In this document: in pieces, positions 52,616 through 63,289 of the stretch
How positions within the stretch are numbered: position 1 is the stretch's first letter
Layout: every line of letters starts with the position of its first letter
Source of the DNA: Pohlia nutans
Lineage: Eukaryota > Streptophyta > Bryopsida > Bryales > Mniaceae
NCBI GenBank assembly: GCA_022496805.1
Contig: CM040103.1
Coordinates: 4,978,001-5,042,000 of the forward strand
Length of the DNA: 64,000 nucleotides
Direction: 5' to 3'
Notes under the pieces: model-generated
Seen by the model: only the letters and a program-made list of their open reading frames with translations
Told to the model about the DNA's origin: nothing
The model's database searches: none
Position numbers and translations under genes: made by a program

Positions 52616-54735
52616 TGGTTTCACTTCTCTTCACACCACGAGTGATTTCTCTCCACACCACGAGTGACGAAGTGAAAGGTCATGAAATTGAATAAGACAT
52701 GAAAGGCTAAATTACTTCACATAATGGTTTTTGAGAATTGGAACGAAACATTTATGAGTAAACCATTCAAGAATGTGAAAGGTTAAGTTACATCACATAA
52801 AGGTTACATCATAAAAAACCCTACCATGAAACTTTCAATTGTCGGTTGGCAAACGGGCTCACTTACAAGCGTTGTAAAGCCACAAGTGAAACTTATAGTC
52901 ATCAATACCATTTTTCTAAACCAGCTCCAATGTACGATTGTCACTAGAAGAAAACAATTATATTGGAATTTTTTTTGCCACAAACTAGGACAATTATATT
53001 CTACCAGAGGACGTGTGATGGTGAGGCTCTAGGTACCCCAAAATCACCATATGTTGTGGGTTATAGTGTTCACGAGAGGCCACACCAATAGTTATTTTAA
53101 GAAGTGTTTGGTACAAATATAACATTCTTGAGATGTCTACACTTGGTCCTTTTAGTTTTTTGTAAAGGTTTCATTCCTCCACAATAGTGATGTAAACCTT
53201 CAATTCAAATCAAACTCGGTTGTGAAAAAAATCAATTCAATTCAATTTGATTGTAAAAAAAGAACCAAATCAAGAATGTTATAAAACAAATGATAATGGT
53301 TCAAATGGATGAAAGAATGTCCAAACAAATTTGTTTCAATGCGCGAGTTCGATTTTATTGATATAGATTTGGTCAACTACTTGGAAACTAAATAATTGGC
53401 TTGCAAGAAAAAGGCAATTTCACATTCTTAAAATTCATGATGTTTGACGAGCAAGTAGTTTGTGAAAGACAAATTATGTTGTCTAATTTGTATAATTGTG
53501 TTGTCTAATTGTCGTAAATCAAAGATAGTGCTTTAGTACTTATAATGGAATTTGGAGAACCAATTTTGTAAAAGTTTCTTCTATTGGTGACGTATTTCAC
53601 ACCTTTAAAATTTAGTATTTAAAGAAAATGTGGTTGTTCAAAATTACTATTGACCAATCATAACATTCAAAAACTTTGAAACTTTAAGAACCCCAAATGT
53701 TACTATAATTGATGTTCACTTGAACTGTTACCAACAAGAGAACTAAGTAGTAACTATCTTAGCCACCTAAGAGATATTCTGTAATGAACAATTTATCAAC
53801 TACAATGCCATTATCTATGTGGATGAAATAGAAAAAAATAAAATAATGTTGTAATGAAAAAATTTGAAAGGAATCAACTAATTGTTGGACGGAATATTGT
53901 ATATGAGGGTCAGATTCGGACTGTATTTTGTCAAAATCTAATTTCCACACTATATTTTGAGAGGTCCACGTCACCATAAACCAATCACAAAATGACATGT
54001 GGCACTTTTAAACAAAAAGTAATTAATTACTATCAAAACTGACCACGACGCAGATAATATTTGCTACAGTAATATTTAAGCTCAAAAAATGGGTGTTCAT
54101 GCAATGCCACTTCCCTAACAGTCAAAGCCAATAAACGTTGCAAACGCTTATGCTAAAAAGTTGTATAATAACAACGTTTTGGCATAGTTAATGCAACATT
54201 TGCAAGCCCTCCTCAAAGTGCCTTCCGAATGTTCATAACAACGTCCTAAATGATGTTGGGTGCAGTCACAATAAAATGAACCAACTTGCCCAAATCTCAA
54301 ACTCTTGACAAGTGCTTAGAAAATTATACCTTCAATTTATGTAGATATTAGAACAATTTAAGGACATTTTGTGACATATTATGAACATTTTAACACATTT
54401 TAGTCGTTATTAACGAATGGTTAAGACCATATTTTAGTTATTTTGGAGTACCAATAACTTCTCAAACATTAATTGTCAAACTTTAGTATATTGTAAAATG
54501 ACATATAATATATGTAATTACTAATTTATATTGCATTATCAATTTAAATGATAAGATTATTGCCTATTGTAATAATCCATTAAATTAAGCACTTGTTACA
54601 ATTTCCTTGGCTCGTTATACTGTAAATGTATCTTGCTATGGGGTCCTTTATGTAGTAGTGATTTAGGATTTCAAGTAGCTATTTAGGTGCAGGGGTGTAC
54701 CCTCCCACAAGCAGCTTTCCTCCTGCAGTTGTTGT
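52616..54735. other. AT-rich intergenic region without gene
   Basis: I see simple AT-rich sequence, TCAATTCAATTC-type runs near 53210-53280, and no frames with motifs. No clear element ends were found. Confidence 0.4.
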
Positions 54736-55450
54736 GACTCTTCATGCACAACTCCAAGGCCTTGGTGAAGATGTTGATCGCCAAGTTTGACAATGATGCC
54801 AGAAGTAAGTTGCGGTGGGTTCGAGCTGATCAACCGGTGGTGAATGTGCTTGATGAGGAGGGAGTGTCGGAGGTCAGCTTGGAAGATCAGCGAGATCGAT
54901 CATGCCTCTTTCAGGCTGGACCTCAACGCTGCAAGTATGCTAAATCAGGATCAGCTGCATCCGAGTATGTCTTGATTAATTGTGCGATTATTCTGCTTCA
55001 TGCGTTTCTGAGTATGAAGGAGTAGAAACGCATGAAGCCCACAATCAAAATATATGTACTCGGTCCATGCAGATCTTGTTGCCACTGGATCAAGCGAAAC
55101 TATATAATTGCTCCTCAAAATCCATTATGAGCAACATAAAACAATGAAATTATGCATTCTAGTCTTGTACCAAATGATATTGAGTTGCTAGCCACTCAAG
55201 TTTAGTCGCCGGCCTTTGTATTCGTTACGCAACAGACTTCCATTGGAGCTTGTTCCAAAGCACTGTGGAAGGCAAGATCTCACTCTTCTTCCAAGTTGAC
55301 CTCCTATACTCCTCAAAAAGCGCATTCACCATCTGGTCCACCGGCTGATCAGCTCAAACCCACGGCAACTTGTGAACATCGTTGCGAAACTTGGCGATCA
55401 ACTTCTTCAATTCACCAAGGCCTGGGAGTTGTGCATGAAAAGCCACAAAA
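54735..55450. repeat. Large imperfect inverted duplication of a gene fragment
   Basis: The left arm (54742-54890: CATGCACAACTCC, GTTGATCGCCAAGTTT, GAGCTGATCAACCGGTGG, GGAGGTCAGCTTGGAAGA) is repeated on the opposite strand at 55283-55437. The centre is a tight hairpin at 54993-55037 with 15 perfectly paired bases (GCTTCATGCGTTTCT) and a 14-base loop. The inner flanks (CTGCATCCGAGTATG) also pair. The right arm has extra sequence, so the fold is imperfect. Confidence 0.7.
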
Positions 55451-55880
55451 ACTGCAGGAACTGGAGCCAGTCGGGACAGCGCACTAAGTAACTGTTTGAT
55501 CAAATGTCGTAGTGTCACTCGTACGTGCCCTAGGTTCTGAGTGGTTCCCGAAATGAATTTTCCTCTTAGGACCCCACTTGGAGGCAAGAGACTTCTCTGG
55601 TTCAGTGACAGACTTTAGTTGGCTTTTAACTGTATACCCAGTCGGATTCGCCTGTCTGTTGGGATTCTGAGGCAGTGATTAATAACTCCCGGTGCTCTTG
55701 GGACGTGCAGGTTGAGTGTGAATTCCACTGAATCGCTCCGTCTTTCGTACCGCTTCAATTTTCTGGGCTGCACTGCAAACGATCGGAACTTCATTTGACT
55801 TCAAGAGAATTGTGCCGGACGTCGTCCTCGTGTGTCGCCTCGTCTTCAGATCGATCGTTGGTGAATTGAAGCTCCCTATT
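55283..55880 (-). pseudogene. Coding-like relic of an unidentified gene on the right arm
   Basis: Minus-strand frames read like protein in blocks: QLPGLGELKKLIAKF then ADQPVDQMVNALFEEYRR after a stop near 55354, and in another frame upstream SLASKWGPKRKIHFGNHSEP. Frames change and stops occur, so no intact gene is present. I do not recognise the family. The left arm at 54744-55025 carries the first block in an altered form. Confidence 0.3.
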
Positions 55881-56239
55881 TATTACTGGGAGGGCTGGCT
55901 CCTTGATCATTTCACTTCTGCATGACGTAGGTCCTCCAGATATATATGCATACTTCTTGAGGGAAATATAATGATCTCTTTCTCTTCTTTCGGAGGCTCA
56001 TTGGGAATGTTGTCATTCCTCCTCTAAGAGTTTCTGAAGACCTGGAAACTAACTTATGGTTCATTATATTGTGTAAGATTTCACATCTTGAAAGTTCTAT
56101 ACATATAATCATATTGTACATGATCGATGTATATGTATGAGCCTGGCATGCATGTACTTCAATCTTAAATGTTCAGTAGCTTTACAAGAAGGGCCTAGGT
56201 CAACTTACATGGAGTGCATGGGTTCATTCCTTTGTATTT

Positions 56240-56615
56240 TTTCCTCACTCAGGAGCTCACCGAACTCTTCGTTGGTGAGCATTTTCTTCTGCAGTGAACG
56301 TCAAAAATAGTAGTACCAAAGATATGCATACTGCTTAAGCTTGAGTGATATTAACGCAATGCATGCAGAGCATCATCATACTAGTAAGACGTACTGCCAA
56401 TTTTCACGTTGACAATGGAATTGGTTGGAAGGATGAGGGTTCTACCATAGCGATATTGCTAGTGCACGCTGCAGCACGCATTGAGTTACAACTGAAGTAT
56501 ATATAAGCCTGCTACAATATATATGCATATATATATCTTTGGTACTACTGTTTTTTAAGTTCACCAAATGCTCACCAACGATGAGTTCGGTAAGCTACTG
56601 AGGAAGGAGAGCCGG
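56240..56615. repeat. Inverted repeat of about 375 bp with 80-90-bp arms
   Basis: Left AGCTCACCGAACTC, CGTTGGTGAGCATTT and GTAGTACCAAAGATAT are mirrored on the right at 56535-56612 (complement of CTTACCGAACTCATCGTTGG and AGTAGTACCAAAGATAT). The spacer is about 200 bases. No target duplication is evident; it could be a MITE or a hairpin-RNA locus. Confidence 0.6.
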
Positions 56616-58100
56616 GGACACTTGTCAGTGCACGCATTGCGGGAGTAGTAGTGGTGAGGGAGACCGGGGAGCAGACCTGCTTGCGGCATTCATCATCTTA
56701 CTAGTACTCGACTACTGGCGGACTCGAGAGTTCCTGTGCGCGACCTTGAAGCCTTTGGGTTCACAGACCCTCTGGATGAGGAACTAGTGTTCAGCTCATC
56801 AACTTGAATACCCAGGGTAGGAAGCTCCTGTTTTTATAATTAAGGCTTGGTTAAAATTACATATATTAAATGTGAATATTCTCATTTCTTCTTCACTTAT
56901 AAGGCCTTTGTTGTTGATTTTGCCCGGGAGTTGTTGATCAAAGGTTGCTCGTTCACGATGTTCTTGTAATAGTTGGTGTTGAATTTTCCTAGGGCCTTGA
57001 GATCCATGATTTTAGGATTGTTGGAGGTGATCTTATGATATTTCTATACATTCAATATAACTTTGATAATATGACACTTAATAATACGACAACCTCAATA
57101 ATATAACACTTTTCTCGTTTCCTAAATTTTTCTAGTTCAAACTCCTTGGATAATATACGACTATGACACTCAAGAATTTGAAATGAGATGGTAGAATTAT
57201 CATTATTTGGTTCTATTTTTATATCTTGGAAAATCATTTTTAAGAACTCACATTTTGGACTAAATATAAACTAAATATAAAACCAATTTTTTATTTAAAA
57301 AAAATCACAATATCATATTTTGAAGATCCATAACATACAAATGGTAGTCAACTCTAGCACAAGAACCAAGCGAATTTTGGATGGATGAAAATGCCATTGT
57401 AAGTATTGTAGTGAAGGGATGCCTTAGAAATCATCCAACTTTCAAAATATGAACGCTAGCGCATCAAAGGGTTAAATAGGTCTAATAGTAATGTGTTTGT
57501 AAAAAGCTACTGCAAGCCGTGAAATATCAACAACCTCAATATAGCGGTTGAAATTGACAAGCTCAGTGTAGAGGTTGAAATTGACAACTCCAGTGTGGAC
57601 GTTGAAAATGATAACCTTAGTTAGTACTTCTCTATGAGGAAGGGAACTCATGCAGGACTTGTTCCAAAGTTGGAGGGCGTGTGTGTGAGGAATCACATGA
57701 GTGCATAAGAGGGGGATTAATTTGAATACTATCGTATTATTTGCATTAAAAAATCATACTTAAGGTTGAAAAGAGGGTTGTATATTTACATTATAAATGA
57801 ACAAATATAAAAATATTCTAACATATACAAAGGGTATTTTAACGGGTGCATGTGATTCCAAGGTTTAATAAAGAGTGCACCCCATGGACTTCATCATATG
57901 TGTTATTGTTTTAGTTATTTATAAGGAATAACAAATAATAATTAAAAAAAGTTGATCGTGTAGCCAGACTTCCATTCTTGGTGCTCATCATATCATTCTA
58001 TAACTCAAAGTAGATTGTTTGTTTTCTTTAATTTGTTATTCTTTTGTTATGTTGAGATCTCCTAGACTGGGAAGAATTCTCTCAATGAAGAGAGGTGCAC
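56616..58100. other. Intergenic region; isolated TTAA-type end at 57455-57475
   Basis: I see no gene here. AGCGCATCAAAGGGTTAA (57458-57475) looks like a right TTAA end (complement TTAACCCTTTGATGCGCT), but I found no partner. The short frames lack motifs. Confidence 0.35.
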
Positions 58101-58116
58101 AGAGTTTGTTTCATTG

Positions 58117-58500
58117 CATTTGGACCTATGAATAATGTGAAAGTTATGGATTTTTAACTAAATTTAGTTACAATAATTAGAATTAGCTTATGAAAAATGG
58201 AATTTAGGAGTTTTTGATGTCATTTTTTTGCATTGTCAAAAAGCTCTTGGCAAGTCCAATGCACCAAGGTCGTTTCGTAGCTTTTGGACCTATGGTGCAA
58301 AAATTATGGATTTTTAATCAACTTTTGTCACCATAAATTGAATCACATTATGGAAAATGGAATAAATAATTTCTCGATGTCATTCTTGCATTGTTAAAAA
58401 GCTCTCGGCGAGTCAGTGTGCACCAAAGCCGTTTCATAGCTTTTGGACCTACGGTACACAAGTTATAGATCTTTAATCGACTTTTGTCACTAAAAATTGA
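58117..58500. repeat. Tandem repeat, about 2.5 units of 160-180 bp
   Basis: TTTTGGACCTATGGTGC or variants (58121, 58283, 58441) are each followed by TTATGGATTTTTAA-type sequence, an ACTTTTGTCACCA-type stretch, GAAAAATGGAAT and CATTGTCAAAAAGCTCT. A second direct repeat (ACTAGTTCATTTATATATTA, then CATTGTGCTTCAATTC) occurs at 58624 and 58704. Confidence 0.65.
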
Positions 58501-59124
58501 ATTAAATTATGAATAACTTTTTTTTAGACGCAAAAGCAAAAGCATTGGGAATATGAGGAATATTGGGGACAAGATGGACATGTAGAACACAAGAAACATT
58601 TGGACCATCGAAAGAGGGCCATACTAGTTCATTTATATATTACATTGTGCTTCAATTCTATAGTGCATCCTACTATTGGTTACTAATGCTTTACTATCTT
58701 CCACACTAGTTCATTTATATATTACATTGTGCTTCAATTCTATAGTGCATCCTACTATTGGTTACTAGTGCCTTACTAACTTCAACTTAAAATGTGAATA
58801 TTTCTCGTTTCTTCTTCACTTATAAGGCCTTGTCATTGATTTTGCAAAGAAAGATACAACGTTTCCTTGTCTAAAATGCCATTAATAAGAGAACTTTGAG
58901 TGTTGATTATAGGTATACAAACTTAATGCCCACTTTACATTAGGGCTTGATAATTGGCCTCACTCGAACTTCATAGATTTCAACCAATAGGATTGTTCAA
59001 ATTTGACAAAGTGAACCAAAGGGCTTTACACTAAAATCTGCCTTGAACTTCTCCTTGTCCTTATGTGATAGCCTACGTGGTACAAAACCGGTTTACAAAA
59101 ATTGGGACAAGATTTTTCTTGACT

Positions 59125-60330
59125 TTAACCCCTAAAGGACCAAGTGTCCTAACATTTAGAGAATTGGGTAGGTTCCGGTGAACACATTTTTAATCGAAAT
59201 TTGAAGGAAATTTAATAGTAGATTCCCCAATGTGCCACGAAAATGGGGATTCTTTTTTTTTTTGAATTCCGACACCGTATGTGAAAGTTATGAAGGGAAA
59301 TGTGTTCTTTTCGGGAGAAAGGGCAGCGGGGCAGTAGAGAAATAGTTGAATTTTAGGGGGGGCAACAAGATGGGCGGTGTGTGGAAAATGGGGTGGACTG
59401 TGGGGGGCAGAAGACCACCCCGTTTCCCAAACTCATAAAAAAATTAAAAATTAAAAATTAAACATTAAAAATAAATTAATTTTTTTTAAAATTATTATTT
59501 TAAACTGAAAAGTATTATTTTAAATTAAAAATATTATTTTAAACTGAAAGTTCAATTTCATAATTAAAAATATTATTTAAAAATTTGAAAAATAAAATCA
59601 TTTTTTAAAATAAAAATAAAAAATAAAAAACGTCCAATGAGGGACTGCCATGTGGCAGTGTACCTTGAGAGTTAGTGGGGTCATGAACATTGGAATGGGT
59701 TGGCACTTCAATTCCCTTCCTCCACCCTTTATTTCCCCCCTAACCCCCAAAATTCTTAGAAAATGTGCTACATGTCTTCTAAAACTTGGAGATTTATTTT
59801 TTTTTCAAATTTTTTTTCGCCATTTTGTAGAGGGTGGAATGTACTTGTGTTTCACCGCTCGGATTTGTATTTTAAATAAAGAAAGTCGAAAATCTTGCAA
59901 TTCCAAAAACATATAGTCTTTTCTGAACTTTTAAACCCCCAACAAGTGCAAGGTGTTATTCAACATCCTAAACATCTCCAAACGCAACGAAAATTGGTAC
60001 ACAACTAAGTAACATCATATAGAATGTGAAAGTGAAGTGCGACAAGTTTCGGTAGTGAGGTTTTTTTGATGTAGCTGTGGTCAAACGCATCTGAAATTTT
60101 CGGGCATGTGTTTTTTTCGGGTGTTTTTTTCCATCAAACGCAATTATCTTGCAATCCGTGCGGTCAAAATCAACGAAATTTGTTGTGTATGTTTTTCAAA
60201 TAGTTTAGGACAAGATCTTACGGTTAGAAGGTAAAAAATAACATTCTTTTGGATTTTTTGCATGGGGGAGTAAAAATGGCAGCATTAGAGTGTTTTTGGA
60301 GGAAAAACACTCCGGTCCTTTAGGGGTTAA
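59125..60330. mobile_element. TTAA-bounded inverted-repeat element, 1.2 kb
   Basis: TTAA stands at 59125-59128 and 60327-60330. The ends are CCCCTAAAGGACCAAGTG and the complement of CCCCTAAAGGACCGGAG. The interior has long A/T runs near 59440-59630. The frame at 59650-59916 shows no motif. It is among the largest TTAA pairs in the window, but no transposase motif was seen. Confidence 0.7.
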
Positions 60331-61413
60331 GTTTACAACTTGGACTCATCACCTCAAATGCACCCTCACCATTGTATTTCACACATCTCTATCATCATTG
60401 ACCCAATTATGGACCCAAGCAATTGGGTTCACGACAAGAATCGGATCAAGCCCTATTGTGAAAAATTAGGGCTCACACGGGGATTCATACGGACAAAGAC
60501 GCACCCCTTCGTGAAAACGTTTCACACGGACCGACGGCTCTTGACGCTTCCTTATCTCCTCCTCCATCGCATCCTGGATCTCCTTCGATGTGCAGAAATC
60601 GCCACTTCAAATTCTTGAAGCACTGTCTGTAACAATCTTCGTCGACATCGCCTATTGAAAATCATTCAACTGGCACAGATCCTACAATTTTGTTGGAGCA
60701 CACGACACAGATTCATGAGCTGAATTCGACCCGCGGGAGCTTCAACTAACAAGCGTCCACAATGTTTTCCGATTTACCCGATTTCGCGGACCCCGGTTGC
60801 CTGTTCATGGCGCCTCTGGTTGTCCTCTTCATCGTTTGCTGCTTGGACTCGCACAACCGGCTCTTCTTCTCACATGAAGGCTACTGATGCTGCCCGGCAG
60901 GAGGCTCAGAACAGAGCTATGGAGGACGAAAGCCTGGGAGTTCTCGCAGAAAATAATCTGACCTAATTGTAACTTACTTTGATCAATATACTGTATATTA
61001 ATTGCTGTTGAAAGCTCCTGTGTTTTGCATGATTCCAACGAGCTGCTGATTCTCTCTAACCCTAAAAACCTCGCCTCTTTGCATAAGAAAACAATGAGCA
61101 TCTGTCACAAGCGAACCCTAAGTTTTGAGTCTTGTCGATCGCCATTCACACAGGAACAATACGGTAGGGCTCAAAACTTGAAAAATCATATCAATCGCGT
61201 TCAAAACCAAAACGCTATCGGAGTGAGAGAGACGAAGATATCATCCATCCAATTTGTGATGCATTCATCGAACGGGGTTCGGCGGGGGCAAAGGTATCGT
61301 TCATCCATTTGTTTCATTCATCCGAAGCGCCTTATCCAAAGGCAAACAGAAGGGGCCTGAAGGTTCTTCTTCGAGCCGCTCCTGCTCTCACTTGCACGGG
61401 AAATCTTGCAGCG
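60331..61413. other. Upstream region of plastid RPS10
   Basis: 60331-61000 has short frames without motifs. The region 61030-61413 contains CTAACCCTAAAAACC (61058) and GCGAACCCTAAG (61111), telo-box-like AACCCTA stretches often found in leaders of plant ribosomal and translation genes, and should include the RPS10 promoter and 5' UTR. No TATA box stands out. Confidence 0.45.
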
Positions 61414-63289
61414 ATGGCGTCCACGGCAACTTTCGCTGTTGCTGCTGCTGCTGTGGCTTTGCCTTCCACGCTCGCGTCTTCCGTCTCCTCCTCCCGCGTG
61501 GTCGTCTCCCGAGCTTCGTCTTCCGCGGTTTGTCTCACATTTTGAATGGTCTTGTTTGTGGTTCTAGGTTTTCCCGTATAAATTGTTCGGAATGTAATTG
61601 AACTTCCTCAAGTAAGAAACAGCGAATGTACTTGCCTGTAATGATCTTTGGTCTTAGAACTCGATTTCTGTAGCATTCTTTGTGTTTTCTTGTATGAAAT
61701 TTTCGGAATGTAATTGAGCTTCCTCGAGTACGAAAGGTTGTAATGCACACGGTTGGAATGATGTTTTGGTCTTGGATTCGGTTTCTGTAGGTCGGACTCT
61801 TGTACTTGTAGGTCTGTAGGTCGGACTGTGGCATTCTTTGTGTTTTCTTGTATGAAATTTCCGGAATGTAATTGAGCTTCCTCGAGTATGAAATGTTGCA
61901 ATGGACACGGTTGTGATGATGTTTTCGTCTCAGAAGTCGGTGTCTGGGTCGGACTCTGGCATTCTTGTGCTTTCTTGTATGAAATTTTCGGAATGTAATT
62001 GAGCTTCCTTGAGTACGAAATGTTGTAATGCACACGGTTGTAATGATGTTTTGGTCTTGGATTCGGTTTCTGTAGGTTGGACTCTTGTCAGTTGGCATTC
62101 TTTGTGTTTTCGTGTATGAACTTTTTGGAATGTAATTGAACTCCCTCGAGTACGAAATGTTGAAACGTACACGGTTGTGATGATTTTTTGATCTTGAAAG
62201 TCGGTTTCTATAAGTTGGACTCCTCTCAGTTGTGCTCTCTTATAAAAAATTTGGAATGTAATTGAGTTTTGTCAGAGTACGAAATGTTGTTTTGTATACG
62301 GTAGCAATGGTCGTTTGGTGACAGTCGGTTTCTGTTGATCGGACTCTTGTCTATTGGCGTTTTTTTTTTGTGCGCAGTTTAGGTGTGATGATGGTAATAT
62401 GGAAGTGGATGAATAATGAATAGTGTTGCTCGGAATTTATTTTTGAGAGGCGCAGGATTATCCGGCGGCTGATTTATTCTCTAGTTAGCTTATGAGCATC
62501 TTTATTAGCCTGGTAAATGAAGCGCTGTAATCTGGATGGGGTCTCTGGTCGCGGGACGTTTTTCTGATTATGACGATTCCGAGTGTTAAGCACAAACGAA
62601 GTGTAGAATCTGCGAGCTGAGTATCTCGAGATGAAAGGAGAACACAGAACTGTCTGACATATCAAAATTTGATTCATTTTCGAGTCTCTGCTGAATATAA
62701 ATTTCGGTCCTGTAGGTTCATTTGTCGACATTCGAGGGGTTGAGGGCCGATGGCTTGGTAAGCAGCTCAAGCGCAGTATTTCAATCTGCCGTTCAGACTT
62801 CAGCTACTCCCAATTTCCCAAGGCTCACAGTGAGGGCAGCAGTTGCTGCTGAAGCACCTCTGGTACGTTGGAACTCTCGTGAAATACCTCAGTGCTGCTC
62901 TTGGATCTCCACTTTTCTGTCATATCCCATTAAGCTTCTGTACAATCTAACCTATTTTTCTATGTGTCAATCAGACCGCAACGAAGCAGAAGATTCGCAT
63001 CAAGCTTCGTTCATACTGGGTTAACTTGATTGAGCAAGCATGCCAGCAAATCTTGGAAGCTGCACGGAACTCGGACGCAAAGACCATGGGACCAGTTCCT
63101 CTGCCCACCAAGAAGCGGGTGTACTGTGTGTTGAGGTCACCTCATGTCAACAAGGATTCTCGCGAGCATTTTGAGATCAGGACGCACAGGCGTCTCATTG
63201 ACCTTGAGAATCCCAATGCTCAAACTATCGACGCTTTGATGCAGCTCGACCTGCCAGCTGGTGTTGACGTAGAAGTAAAGCTGTCATAA
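61414..63289 (+). CDS. RPS10: Plastid 30S ribosomal protein S10 (uS10c), three exons, 191 aa
   Basis: This is a small-subunit ribosomal protein of the plastid, nuclear-encoded, binding 16S rRNA in the 30S head. Exons 61414-61527, 62716-62862 and 62975-63289 join in frame with GT-AG. Residues 1-87 form an Ala/Ser/Val-rich transit peptide and linker (start [16 protein letters not shown]). The conserved S10 fold lies at about 88-190: [38 protein letters not shown], then [15 protein letters not shown] and [12 protein letters not shown] at the end. THRRLID is the hallmark that separates it from mitochondrial and cytosolic S20-type relatives only by detail, but the transit peptide and VEVKL end fit the chloroplast form. 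Intron 1 is 1188 bp and largely a minisatellite. The gene looks intact. Confidence 0.93.
61588..62375. repeat. Minisatellite of six units (about 116-159 bp) in RPS10 intron 1
   Basis: Units begin at 61588, 61704, 61863, 61990, 62127 and 62252 with GGAATGTAATTGAGCTTCCT or a close variant. Each contains GAGTACGAAATGTTG, ACACGGTTG and CGGTTTCTGTAGGT-type sequence, and most end with TTTCTTGTATGAAATTTTC. Unit 2 has an internal GTAGGTCGGACT duplication. The second and fourth units are the most alike, and the last is the most diverged. Long minus-strand frames here arise from the repetition. Confidence 0.85.

Noticed and set aside
60340..60618. 92-codon frame upstream of RPS10
   Set aside because: It has no motif, no splice partner and begins just after a TTAA element end; composition does not look coding over its full length.
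61535..62172. Long overlapping minus-strand frames (up to 187 codons) in RPS10 intron 1
   Set aside because: They are open because the minisatellite units repeat; the three frames encode the same repeat in shifted form and no start context or motif supports a gene.
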